From an uncultured Clostridia bacterium (GTDB lineage: Bacteria; Bacillota; Clostridia; Christensenellales; Aristaeellaceae): DNA of 55,357 bases. Positions 1 to 6,007 of the stretch are shown here, piece by piece. Below the pieces are notes generated by a model. It worked only from the letters and a program-made list of their open reading frames with translations, did no database searches and was not told the DNA's origin. The stretch is from NCBI GenBank assembly GCA_934643825.1, contig CAKUCW010000015.1, positions 1-55,357 on the forward strand, written 5' to 3'. Positions within the stretch are counted from its first letter, which is position 1. The number at the start of each line of letters is the position of its first letter. The position numbers and the translations under genes were made by a program.

Positions 1-17
1 AGCAGAAGGTTCGGCAC
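1..17 (-). CDS. Small membrane peptide, upstream tandem copy (partial)
   Basis: Only the first codons are inside the window. A GTG start at 17 follows a perfect ribosome binding site (AAGGAGGTGA). The visible codons, M-P-N-L-L, match the start of the complete copy at 207–338. It is therefore the 5' end of a tandem duplicate of that small hydrophobic peptide, and the rest lies beyond the left edge. Confidence 0.5.
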
Positions 18-206
18 GGCTCTCACCTCCTTCCGGTCAATTTCCGGGGTGGAATGGTGTCAAGCCCGCCGCTACGCTGTGGTCGGTATTCCGACAAAGA
101 AGATTAAACCACATTCGGCTGCTTGCGTCAAGAAAAAACAGCCCTCCTTGACGGAGAGCCGAAACGATGTTATAATCAGGGCATAGCAGCGGGCTTTTAG
201 CAAGGA

Positions 207-338
207 TTAGCCCTGCTTATCGGAACGATCATGACTGCAATCATGGTCGTTCATTTTCTTTTGCAGGTCATAAAGCGTTTCACGCACCACATATGCGATG
301 ATGCAAACGCCGGTGATCACAAGCAGAAGGTTCGGCAC
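207..338 (-). CDS. Small hydrophobic peptide, 43 aa, possible type I toxin-like
   Basis: This 43-codon frame is too short for most gene callers. It starts at GTG 336–338 behind a GAAGAAGGTGAGA ribosome site. It has one predicted membrane helix (about residues 4–19, LLLVITGVCIIAYVV) followed by a hydrophilic tail ending HDRSDKQG. The tail coding sequence holds an imperfect palindrome at 223–252. Short peptides with one helix and a charged tail, in tandem copies with long conserved leaders, resemble the holin-like or type I toxin peptides of Firmicutes. That function is inferred, and no antisense RNA can be proved from sequence. The leader is shared with the neighbouring copy as a direct repeat. 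Confidence 0.45.
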   Translation of the reverse strand: MPNLLLVITGVCIIAYVVRETLYDLQKKMNDHDCSHDRSDKQG

Positions 339-551
339 GGCTCTCACCTTCTTCCGGTCAATTTCCGGGGTGGAATGGTGTCAAGCCCGCCGCTACGCCG
401 TGGTCGGTATTCCGACAAGGAAAATTAAACCACATTTCAGAGTCAGCGTCAATACAAAAGCAGGTCGCCCCGCCTTCACTTGCACGCAGTCTGCAACAGT
501 ATGAAGTCCCCGCTCGTGCGGGCGGTTTTACTAAATCTCCTATATATCAAA

Positions 552-589
552 TATATCAAAAAAGAACGCCCTTCAAAAGGACGTTCTTT
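552..589 (-). terminator. Rho-independent terminator of rplU-prp-rpmA
   Basis: A stem of AAAGAACGTCC pairs with GGGCGTTCTTT around a short loop, and on the minus strand it is followed by a T-run. It lies just after the rpmA stop codon at 606. Confidence 0.85.
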
Positions 590-605
590 AACTGCGTAGA
601 AAAAA

Positions 606-890
606 TTACTGCGCAACCGGGTACACGCTGCAACGGGTCTTCTTCTTGCCCATGCGCTCGAAACGGACAACGCCGTCAACCAGAGCGAACAGGGTATCGT
701 CGCCGCCGATGCCGCAGTTGGTGCCGGGATGAATGTGGGTGCCGCGCTGACGGTACAGGATGTTGCCCGCCAGGACGAACTGGCCGTCCGCACGCTTCGC
801 GCCGAGGCGCTTAGACTCGCTGTCGCGGCCGTTGTGGGAAGAACCGGTGCCCTTCTTATGAGCGAAGAGCTGAAGATTCATCGTAAGCAT
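606..890 (-). CDS. rpmA: 50S ribosomal protein L27
   Basis: Large-subunit ribosomal protein L27, 94 aa, the usual length. The body (KKGTGSSHNGRDSESKRLGA, then RADGQFV..GNILYRQRGT..HPG) is canonical, ending VYPVAQ. The N-terminus MLTMNLQLF-AHKKG carries the extension found in Firmicutes that is cut after the phenylalanine before L27 works. The ATG at 890 is chosen because GGAGG lies 7 nt upstream; the in-frame ATG at 881 is spaced too far. Its start overlaps the end of prp, the cleaving protease, so the two are probably translationally coupled. It is the last gene of rplU-prp-rpmA. Confidence 0.97.
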   Translation of the reverse strand: MLTMNLQLFAHKKGTGSSHNGRDSESKRLGAKRADGQFVLAGNILYRQRGTHIHPGTNCGIGGDDTLFALVDGVVRFERMGKKKTRCSVYPVAQ

Positions 891-1233
891 CTGCTTGCCT
901 CCATTCTTCTTTCTGTATCCGAATGAGATTCGGATAAACTTTTTGAATGTCTGTCAGTCCCGTCATGACCGTTTGGAGCACGATCTGCGCTTTCTGTGCC
1001 GCACCGGCTTCAAGCTCTCGCGGCAGCTCGCATTTGAGATATCCGTCCCGAACGGCGACGCACGGCGTCACCCCCGCGACGGCTTCCAACGCGTTCACGC
1101 CCGTCTGCGTCAGCGCGGAAACCGCGCAGCAGACCAGATCGTAACCCCGTATCTTCTTGCCGCCCGCGTGTCCGCTGGCCAGAAAGCCGCAAACCGCGCC
1201 GTCGGCAGAAGTATAGACCGTGATGGTGGTCAT
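856..1233 (-). CDS. prp: Ribosomal-processing cysteine protease Prp
   Basis: A 125-aa protein of the YsxB/Prp family. In Firmicutes this cysteine protease removes the N-terminal extension of L27. The two catalytic residues are visible: His in FLASGHAGGKK (about residue 22) and Cys in the following DLVCCAVSAL segment (about residue 35). The ATG lies 3 nt after the rplU stop, and the 3' end overlaps rpmA by 35 nt, which is the conserved order of this operon. The presence of the cleavable F-A junction in the adjacent L27 confirms the pairing. Confidence 0.93.
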   Translation of the reverse strand: MTTITVYTSADGAVCGFLASGHAGGKKIRGYDLVCCAVSALTQTGVNALEAVAGVTPCVAVRDGYLKCELPRELEAGAAQKAQIVLQTVMTGLTDIQKVYPNLIRIQKEEWRQADAYDESSALRS

Positions 1234-1236
1234 CTC

Positions 1237-1542
1237 TTAGCCGATCTTGGTGATTTCCACCTTGGTGTACGGCTGGCGATGGCCCTGCTTACGGCGATAG
1301 TTCTTCTTGGACTTGTACTTGTAGACGACAATCTTCTCGCCGCGGATCTGACCGACGACCTTACCCTCGACCTTCACGCCCTCAACAACCGGGGTGCCGA
1401 TCTTCACATCGCCGTCGTTGCCCACGAGCAGGACGTCAAAAGAAACCGTGGAGTCAACCTGAGCATCGATCTTCTCGATGTAAATCACGTCGCCCTCACT
1501 AACGCGGTACTGTTTGCCACCAGTCGCAATAATCGCGTACAT
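1237..1542 (-). CDS. rplU: 50S ribosomal protein L21
   Basis: Ribosomal protein L21, 101 aa, first gene of the operon. It begins MYAIIATGGKQYRVSEGDVI and has the conserved C-terminal YKSKKNYRRKQGHRQPYTKV. The ATG at 1542 has GAGGAGG 9 nt upstream; an in-frame ATG six codons earlier has no ribosome site and would include it. The gene is preceded by a promoter at 1628–1656 and a leader of about 80 nt. In low-GC Gram-positives that position is occupied by the L21 leader RNA, a proposed autoregulatory element. Confidence 0.96.
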   Translation of the reverse strand: MYAIIATGGKQYRVSEGDVIYIEKIDAQVDSTVSFDVLLVGNDGDVKIGTPVVEGVKVEGKVVGQIRGEKIVVYKYKSKKNYRRKQGHRQPYTKVEITKIG

Positions 1543-1622
1543 ATGGTGACACCTCCTCATAAATACTCGCCGGGTTTAGGTAGCCGATGCGGCGTTTGCA
1601 GACCTGTCCCGAGCGGCTTGCC
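1543..1622 (-). promoter_or_regulatory. Probable L21 leader region
   Basis: This is the transcribed leader between the rplU promoter and the rplU start. Firmicutes usually carry a structured L21 leader here that is thought to control the operon by feedback. I see GC-rich pairing potential (GCAAACGCCGCATCGGCTAC) but have not folded it, so the assignment rests mostly on position. Confidence 0.45.
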
Positions 1623-1627
1623 TTCCT

Positions 1628-1656
1628 ATGATATCAGTTTTTTCTGATGCTGTCAA
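1628..1656 (-). promoter_or_regulatory. Sigma-A promoter of rplU-prp-rpmA
   Basis: On the minus strand, TTGACA (1651–1656), a 17-bp spacer and TATCAT (1628–1633). This is a near-consensus promoter, expected for a ribosomal protein operon. Confidence 0.8.
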
Positions 1657-1717
1657 CGTTTTTCTGCGTTTTTTTCGGATTTTTCAGCACAAAAATTTCT
1701 TGCTGTCCGAAATCGGC

Positions 1718-2392
1718 TCAATATCCGCTTGCCTCTTCGTTTTTGATGATCTTGACAATGCGGCTCGTGCCCAGGCGCGTCGCGCCCAGCTCGATAAACT
1801 TTTCCGCATCGGCGATGGACGCGATGCCGCCAGCCGCCTTGATACCCTTGCCGTTTGTCATGTGCGCCTTCATCAGCGCAACATCGGCAAAGGTCGCGCC
1901 GGCAGTCGAGAAGCCGGTCGAAGTCTTGATGAAATCCGCATCGGATTTGGAAACGATATCGCACATGCGAATCTTCTCCTCTTCCGTCAGCAGGCAGGTT
2001 TCGATGATGACCTTGAGCGTATGTCCCGCGCACGCCGCCTTGATGGCGTTGATCTCGGCAAGCACCTCGTCGTCATGCCCGTCCTTGAGCATGCCGATGT
2101 TGATGACCATATCCACCTCGTCCGCGCCGTTTTTGATCGCGTCTGCCGCTTCAAAAGCCTTGACCTCCGTCGTGGAATAGCCCGTCGGGAAGCCGATCAC
2201 CGTGCAGACACCCACCTTGTCCGCCCGATCCTGCATATATGCCTTGCAGCGTGCAACGTAGCTCGCCGGAATGCAGACCGTCGCGGTATGATATTTCATC
2301 GCATCATCGCAGATGCCCTTGATCTGCTCCCACGTCGTTTCCGGCTTGAGCAGCGTATGATCGACCATCGAAAGAATGTGCTTGATATCCAT
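1718..2392 (-). CDS. deoC: Deoxyribose-phosphate aldolase
   Basis: A 224-aa class I aldolase that splits 2-deoxyribose-5-phosphate into glyceraldehyde-3-phosphate and acetaldehyde in deoxynucleoside breakdown. Seen: DHTLLKPE near the N-terminus, GADEVDMVINIG, the Schiff-base lysine region TLKVIIETCLL, the second conserved lysine in FIKTSTGFS, and the phosphate-binding KAAGGI. The ATG at 2392 follows GAGGAGG; six further codons upstream are in frame but lack a ribosome site. It has its own promoter and no other nucleoside gene beside it, although a secreted nucleoside hydrolase occurs at 20.2 kb. Confidence 0.95.
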   Translation of the reverse strand: MDIKHILSMVDHTLLKPETTWEQIKGICDDAMKYHTATVCIPASYVARCKAYMQDRADKVGVCTVIGFPTGYSTTEVKAFEAADAIKNGADEVDMVINIGMLKDGHDDEVLAEINAIKAACAGHTLKVIIETCLLTEEEKIRMCDIVSKSDADFIKTSTGFSTAGATFADVALMKAHMTNGKGIKAAGGIASIADAEKFIELGATRLGTSRIVKIIKNEEASGY

Positions 2393-2423
2393 ATTTGTGC
2401 CCCTCCTCATTTTGAGTAATTTT

Positions 2424-2452
2424 ATTATACGCCATCCTCAGAAGCGGGGCAA
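2424..2452 (-). promoter_or_regulatory. Sigma-A promoter of deoC
   Basis: On the minus strand, TTGCCC (2447–2452), a 17-bp spacer and a perfect TATAAT (2424–2429), about 30 nt upstream of the deoC start. Confidence 0.75.
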
Positions 2453-2665
2453 GCTTTCTCTTTTCTTTTTCCACGCTTTGCCGTATACTGTCCCTATCAT
2501 CACATCAGGGCGGATTTTGCATGATGATCGGTATGCGCGGTCACGCCTTTGGGCGCATACACGACGACACGCTCTGCACCCTGCACGAAGGTGTTTCCCC
2601 GGGCATGGTTCAAGCGGAACCTGACATCATGCGCCGCCGACTTGAAGGCTGAGGAGGTTTTTTTC

Positions 2666-3262
2666 ATGGAAAAGGTGCATCTGCGCATTGCCCGCGTTTC
2701 GGACGCGGCGGCGCTGCTTGCCATCTATGCGCCCTATGTCCGCGACACCGCCATCACGTTTGAATATGACGTGCCGGATGATCGCGAATTTGCCGCACGC
2801 ATCCGGCATGTTCAGGAAAAATTTCCGTATCTCGTTGCGGAAGCCGGCGGCGAAATCGTCGGCTATGCCTACGCGGGCGCATTCCATCCCCGTGCGGCAT
2901 ATCAATGGTGTGCGGAGATGAGCGTCTATGTCAAGCGAGATGCGCGGCGCATGGGCATCGGCAAACTGCTCTACGCCGCCACGGAGGAGATTCTGCGCAT
3001 GCAGCGCCTGACCAATGTGGAAGCCTGCATCGCCATGCCGAACGAGCTGGACGAGCATCTGACGCTGGACAGCGTTCGCTTTCACGAACGGATGGGCTAC
3101 CGCATGGTCGGAGAATTCCGCCAATGCGGCTACAAGTTCGGGCGCTGGTACAACATGGTCTGGATGGAAAAGTTCATCGGCGACCACTGTGCCCCTCAGC
3201 CATCCGTCCTGCGGTTTGACGAAGTCCGGGATGACGTTTTTGCAATACTCGGGATCGCATGA
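2666..3262 (+). CDS. GNAT N-acetyltransferase, phosphinothricin acetyltransferase family
   Basis: A 198-aa acetyl-CoA-dependent N-acetyltransferase. The start LRIARVSDAAALLAIYAPYV, the segment VSDAAALLAIYAPYV..TAITFEYD and the late FHERMGYRMVGEFRQCGYKF are typical of the family that includes phosphinothricin and methionine-sulfone acetyltransferases. The acetyl-CoA loop is in VKRDARRMGIGKLL (about residues 92–105). ATG 2666 has GAGGAGG upstream. The substrate cannot be told from sequence. It is monocistronic, ending in the hairpin at 3291–3322. Confidence 0.85.
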   Translation: MEKVHLRIARVSDAAALLAIYAPYVRDTAITFEYDVPDDREFAARIRHVQEKFPYLVAEAGGEIVGYAYAGAFHPRAAYQWCAEMSVYVKRDARRMGIGKLLYAATEEILRMQRLTNVEACIAMPNELDEHLTLDSVRFHERMGYRMVGEFRQCGYKFGRWYNMVWMEKFIGDHCAPQPSVLRFDEVRDDVFAILGIA

Positions 3263-3290
3263 GCGCCTTTCAAATTCATCCGTATATACG

Positions 3291-3322
3291 CGAAAAGGAC
3301 GGCTTATGCCGTCCTTTTCTCA
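3291..3322. terminator. Bidirectional terminator
   Basis: The hairpin GAAAAGGACGGC..GCCGTCCTTTTC carries A- and T-runs on both sides. It lies between the acetyltransferase (plus) and the small membrane protein gene (minus) and can serve both. Confidence 0.8.
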
Positions 3323-3339
3323 ATATCTTTGCAGGGATA

Positions 3340-3507
3340 TCAATACCAGCTCTCGGTGAGGGTCTTTTCCTTCGCGCCGTAGCTCTTCTTGAACTCAACG
3401 CGATAGAAATCATCGATCTGACGCGCCGCATCTGCCCGGCGCCCATCATACATGCAGTACGCAACATTCACAGCAATCAACGCAGCAAAGACGATAACAG
3501 CGGTCAT
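3340..3507 (-). CDS. Small membrane protein, 55 aa, unknown
   Basis: Unrecognised. The ATG at 3507 follows AGAAGGAG. The first 20 residues (MTAVIVFAALIAVNVAYCMY) form one membrane helix, and the rest is a charged tail (DGRRADAARQIDDFYRVEFK) likely in the cytoplasm. A TATAAT at 3589–3594 on the minus strand may be its promoter. A real gene is supported by the good ribosome site and the terminator directly after it. Confidence 0.55.
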   Translation of the reverse strand: MTAVIVFAALIAVNVAYCMYDGRRADAARQIDDFYRVEFKKSYGAKEKTLTESWY

Positions 3508-3855
3508 ATCCAGCACTCCTTCTAATCGGAAAATCACTTATTTTTCATTGGAGCGGCTCAACTTTTTCCCGCTCCTCTTTACGGTTATATTATAGCACCG
3601 GACCCGTTTTTTCGCACGCTTTTTCTTTGCAAAACCTAAATAAATTAACGCATTTTCCGCCCTGCAAACTGCCTCTTTTCAGCCGCTGACCCGCGCCATT
3701 TTTCCCTTGCATTTGCATTTTGAACTTTCGATTTTTTCATTTTTGGGTGTTTTTGCCTGATTTTATGCAGTCTGAGTTCAAAAAAACTTTTTAGACCTTT
3801 CCTGACCAAGAATTTTATTCATGTTTCCCATGTCCTTCGTTCAGCCTTTTTCACG
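3508..3855. other. AT-rich intergenic region before uvrB
   Basis: No gene seen. On the minus strand it holds a possible -10 (TATAAT, 3589–3594) and a GAGCGGG..CCGCTC hairpin leading to the 55-aa gene. On the plus strand its right end leads into the uvrB promoter. Confidence 0.5.
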
Positions 3856-3890
3856 GAACACTTGTTCCCATTTTAAATCTATGTTATAAT
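3856..3890 (+). promoter_or_regulatory. uvrB promoter with overlapping LexA (SOS) box
   Basis: GAACACTTGTTC at 3856–3867 is a perfect match to the Gram-positive LexA operator GAAC-N4-GTTC, flanked by G and C to make a 14-bp palindrome. It overlaps the -35 (TTGTTC, 3862–3867), which is 17 bp from TATAAT (3885–3890). Bound LexA would block polymerase, so uvrB-uvrA should be induced by DNA damage. Confidence 0.88.
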
Positions 3891-3930
3891 GGGGAATCAT
3901 CTCCCTTATCCGGTTATTCAGGAGGTCAAC

Positions 3931-5997
3931 ATGCAGGAAGGACGCTTCGTTCTCAAATCCCCATTCAAACCGCAGGGCGACCAGCCGCAGGCAATTGACG
4001 CGCTGGTTCAGGGTGTGCAGTCCGGCATGCCGTGCCAGGTTCTGCTGGGCGTCACCGGCTCGGGCAAAACCTATACGATGGCGTCCGTCATCGAACGCAT
4101 CCAGCGTCCGACACTCGTCATCGCGCACAACAAGACGCTCGCCGCGCAGCTTTGCGCGGAATTCCGCGAATTCTTCCCGGACAGCGCGGTCGAGTATTTC
4201 GTTTCCTATTATGACTACTATCAGCCGGAAGCCTATATCGCCTCGACCGATACCTATATCGAAAAGGACTCTGCCGTCAACGAGGAGATCGAACGCCTGC
4301 GCCACAGCGCGACGGCGGCTCTGCGCGAACGTCGGGACGTGATCGTCGTCGCGTCCGTTTCCTGCATCTATTCGATGGGCGATCCGTCCGAGTACGAAGG
4401 CATGATGATCTCCCTGCGCCCCGGCATGGCGATGGAGCGCGACGAGCTGGTGCGTCAGCTTGTCGAAATCCAGTACGACCGCAGCGACATCGAGTTTGAG
4501 CGCGGCACATTCCGCGTGCGCGGCGATGTGGTCGAAATCTTCCCCGCCGGATACGACAAGAGCGCCATCCGCGTGGAATTCTTCGGCGACGAAATCGACC
4601 GCATCAGCGCCATCGACGTCGTCAGCGGGCATACGCTGATGGTTCTGGAACACATTTCCGTCTATCCCGCGACGCATTACGCGACACCACGCGACGCCAT
4701 CGACCGCGCCATCGGCAACATCGAGCATGACCTCGACGTGCGCATTCGGGAATTTAAGGAAAAGGGCGATTTGATCGAAGCTCAGCGCATCGCCCAGCGC
4801 ACGCAATATGATATCGAGATGCTCCGCGAGTTGGGCTACTGCACGGGCATCGAAAACTACTCCCGCTACTTCGACGGCAGAAAGCCCGGCGACGCTCCGT
4901 ATACCCTGCTGGATTATTTCCCCAAGGACTACATCGTCTTCGTCGATGAGAGTCATGTCACCCTGCCGCAGATTCGCGCCATGTACAACGGCGACCGCGC
5001 ACGCAAGGAAGCACTCGTTTCCTACGGCTTCCGCCTGCCGAGCGCCTTTGACAACCGCCCCCTGCGCTTTGAGGAATTCGAGCAGCACATCGGTCAGCTC
5101 ATCTGCGTCAGCGCGACGCCCGCGCCGTATGAAATGGAGCATGCCGGTCAGGTCGTCGAGCAGATTATCCGCCCGACCGGTCTGCTCGATCCCCAAATCG
5201 ACGTCCGACCCGCAACCGGTCAGGTTGACGACCTCTACGCCGAAATTGTCAAAACCACGGGCGAGGGCTACCGCGTGCTGGTCACCACGCTGACCAAGAA
5301 GATGGCGGAAAGCCTGACGACCTATCTGGGCGAAATGAACGTCAAGGTGCGCTATCTCCACTCCGACGTGCAGACGATGGAGCGGCAGGAAATCATCCGC
5401 GATCTGCGTCTGGGCGTATTCGATGTATTGGTCGGCATCAACCTTCTGCGCGAGGGTCTTGACCTGCCGGAGGTCGCGCTCGTCGCCATCCTCGACGCGG
5501 ATAAAGAGGGCTTCCTGCGCAGCGAGGTCAGCATGATCCAGACCATCGGACGCGCTGCGCGAAACGCAAACGGTCGGGTCATCATGTATGCCGATGTGAT
5601 GACCGAAAGCATGAACAAAGCCATCTTTGAAACCCAGCGCCGCCGCCAGCTTCAGCAGGCGTATAATCAGGCGCACGGCATCGTTCCGCAGACCGTCATG
5701 AAATCCGTCCGCGACGTGCTGCAAATCGGGCACGCGGCGGACGAGGGCGGCAGTAAACGCACCGTCAAGCGCGTCAAGGAGCTGAGCGAGGACGAGCTGC
5801 ATCTGCTCATCTGCTCGACCGAGGAAAAGATGCTGCAAGCCGCCGCCAATCTGGACTTTGAGCTTGCAGCGAAACTGCGCGACAAGCTCTTTGAATTGCA
5901 GGGCAAGAAGCCCGAAGAGCTTCCGGAAGAAACCGTCACCCTGCCCCAGAGAAAGCGCAGAAGGCAGAGAAAGCCCCGACACGATTTAAAGGCATAA
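3931..5997 (+). CDS. uvrB: Excinuclease ABC subunit B
   Basis: UvrB, 688 aa, the damage-verifying DEAD-like helicase of nucleotide excision repair; it is loaded by UvrA and recruits UvrC. Seen: Walker A GVTGSGKT near residue 40, the beta-hairpin YYDYYQPEAYI that inserts between the strands, the Walker B region VDESHVTLPQIRAMYNGD, helicase motifs such as GINLLREGLDLPEV and IQTIGRAARN, and a C-terminal UVR motif (ANLDFELAAKLRDKLFEL) that binds UvrC. ATG 3931 follows CAGGAGG; an upstream in-frame ATG at 3889 overlaps the promoter and is rejected. uvrA follows after 10 nt, forming an SOS operon. Confidence 0.98.
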   Translation: MQEGRFVLKSPFKPQGDQPQAIDALVQGVQSGMPCQVLLGVTGSGKTYTMASVIERIQRPTLVIAHNKTLAAQLCAEFREFFPDSAVEYFVSYYDYYQPEAYIASTDTYIEKDSAVNEEIERLRHSATAALRERRDVIVVASVSCIYSMGDPSEYEGMMISLRPGMAMERDELVRQLVEIQYDRSDIEFERGTFRVRGDVVEIFPAGYDKSAIRVEFFGDEIDRISAIDVVSGHTLMVLEHISVYPATHYATPRDAIDRAIGNIEHDLDVRIREFKEKGDLIEAQRIAQRTQYDIEMLRELGYCTGIENYSRYFDGRKPGDAPYTLLDYFPKDYIVFVDESHVTLPQIRAMYNGDRARKEALVSYGFRLPSAFDNRPLRFEEFEQHIGQLICVSATPAPYEMEHAGQVVEQIIRPTGLLDPQIDVRPATGQVDDLYAEIVKTTGEGYRVLVTTLTKKMAESLTTYLGEMNVKVRYLHSDVQTMERQEIIRDLRLGVFDVLVGINLLREGLDLPEVALVAILDADKEGFLRSEVSMIQTIGRAARNANGRVIMYADVMTESMNKAIFETQRRRQLQQAYNQAHGIVPQTVMKSVRDVLQIGHAADEGGSKRTVKRVKELSEDELHLLICSTEEKMLQAAANLDFELAAKLRDKLFELQGKKPEELPEETVTLPQRKRRRQRKPRHDLKA

Positions 5998-6007
5998 GGA
6001 GTCCGTC

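Larger units (their letters stand above)
1..433. repeat. Tandem direct repeat (copies at 1–112 and 322–433)
   Basis: The segments 1–112 and 322–433 are nearly identical (AGCAGAAGGTTCGGCACGGC at each start), with only a handful of substitutions. Each covers the leader and first codons of a small membrane peptide on the minus strand. The period is 321 bp. The conserved leader (TTCCGGTCAATTTCCGGGG and the part beyond) is probably regulatory. Confidence 0.8.

Noticed and set aside
1628..2419. 263-codon plus-strand frame opposite deoC
   Set aside because: Antisense shadow of deoC; no ribosome site and no similarity to a known protein.
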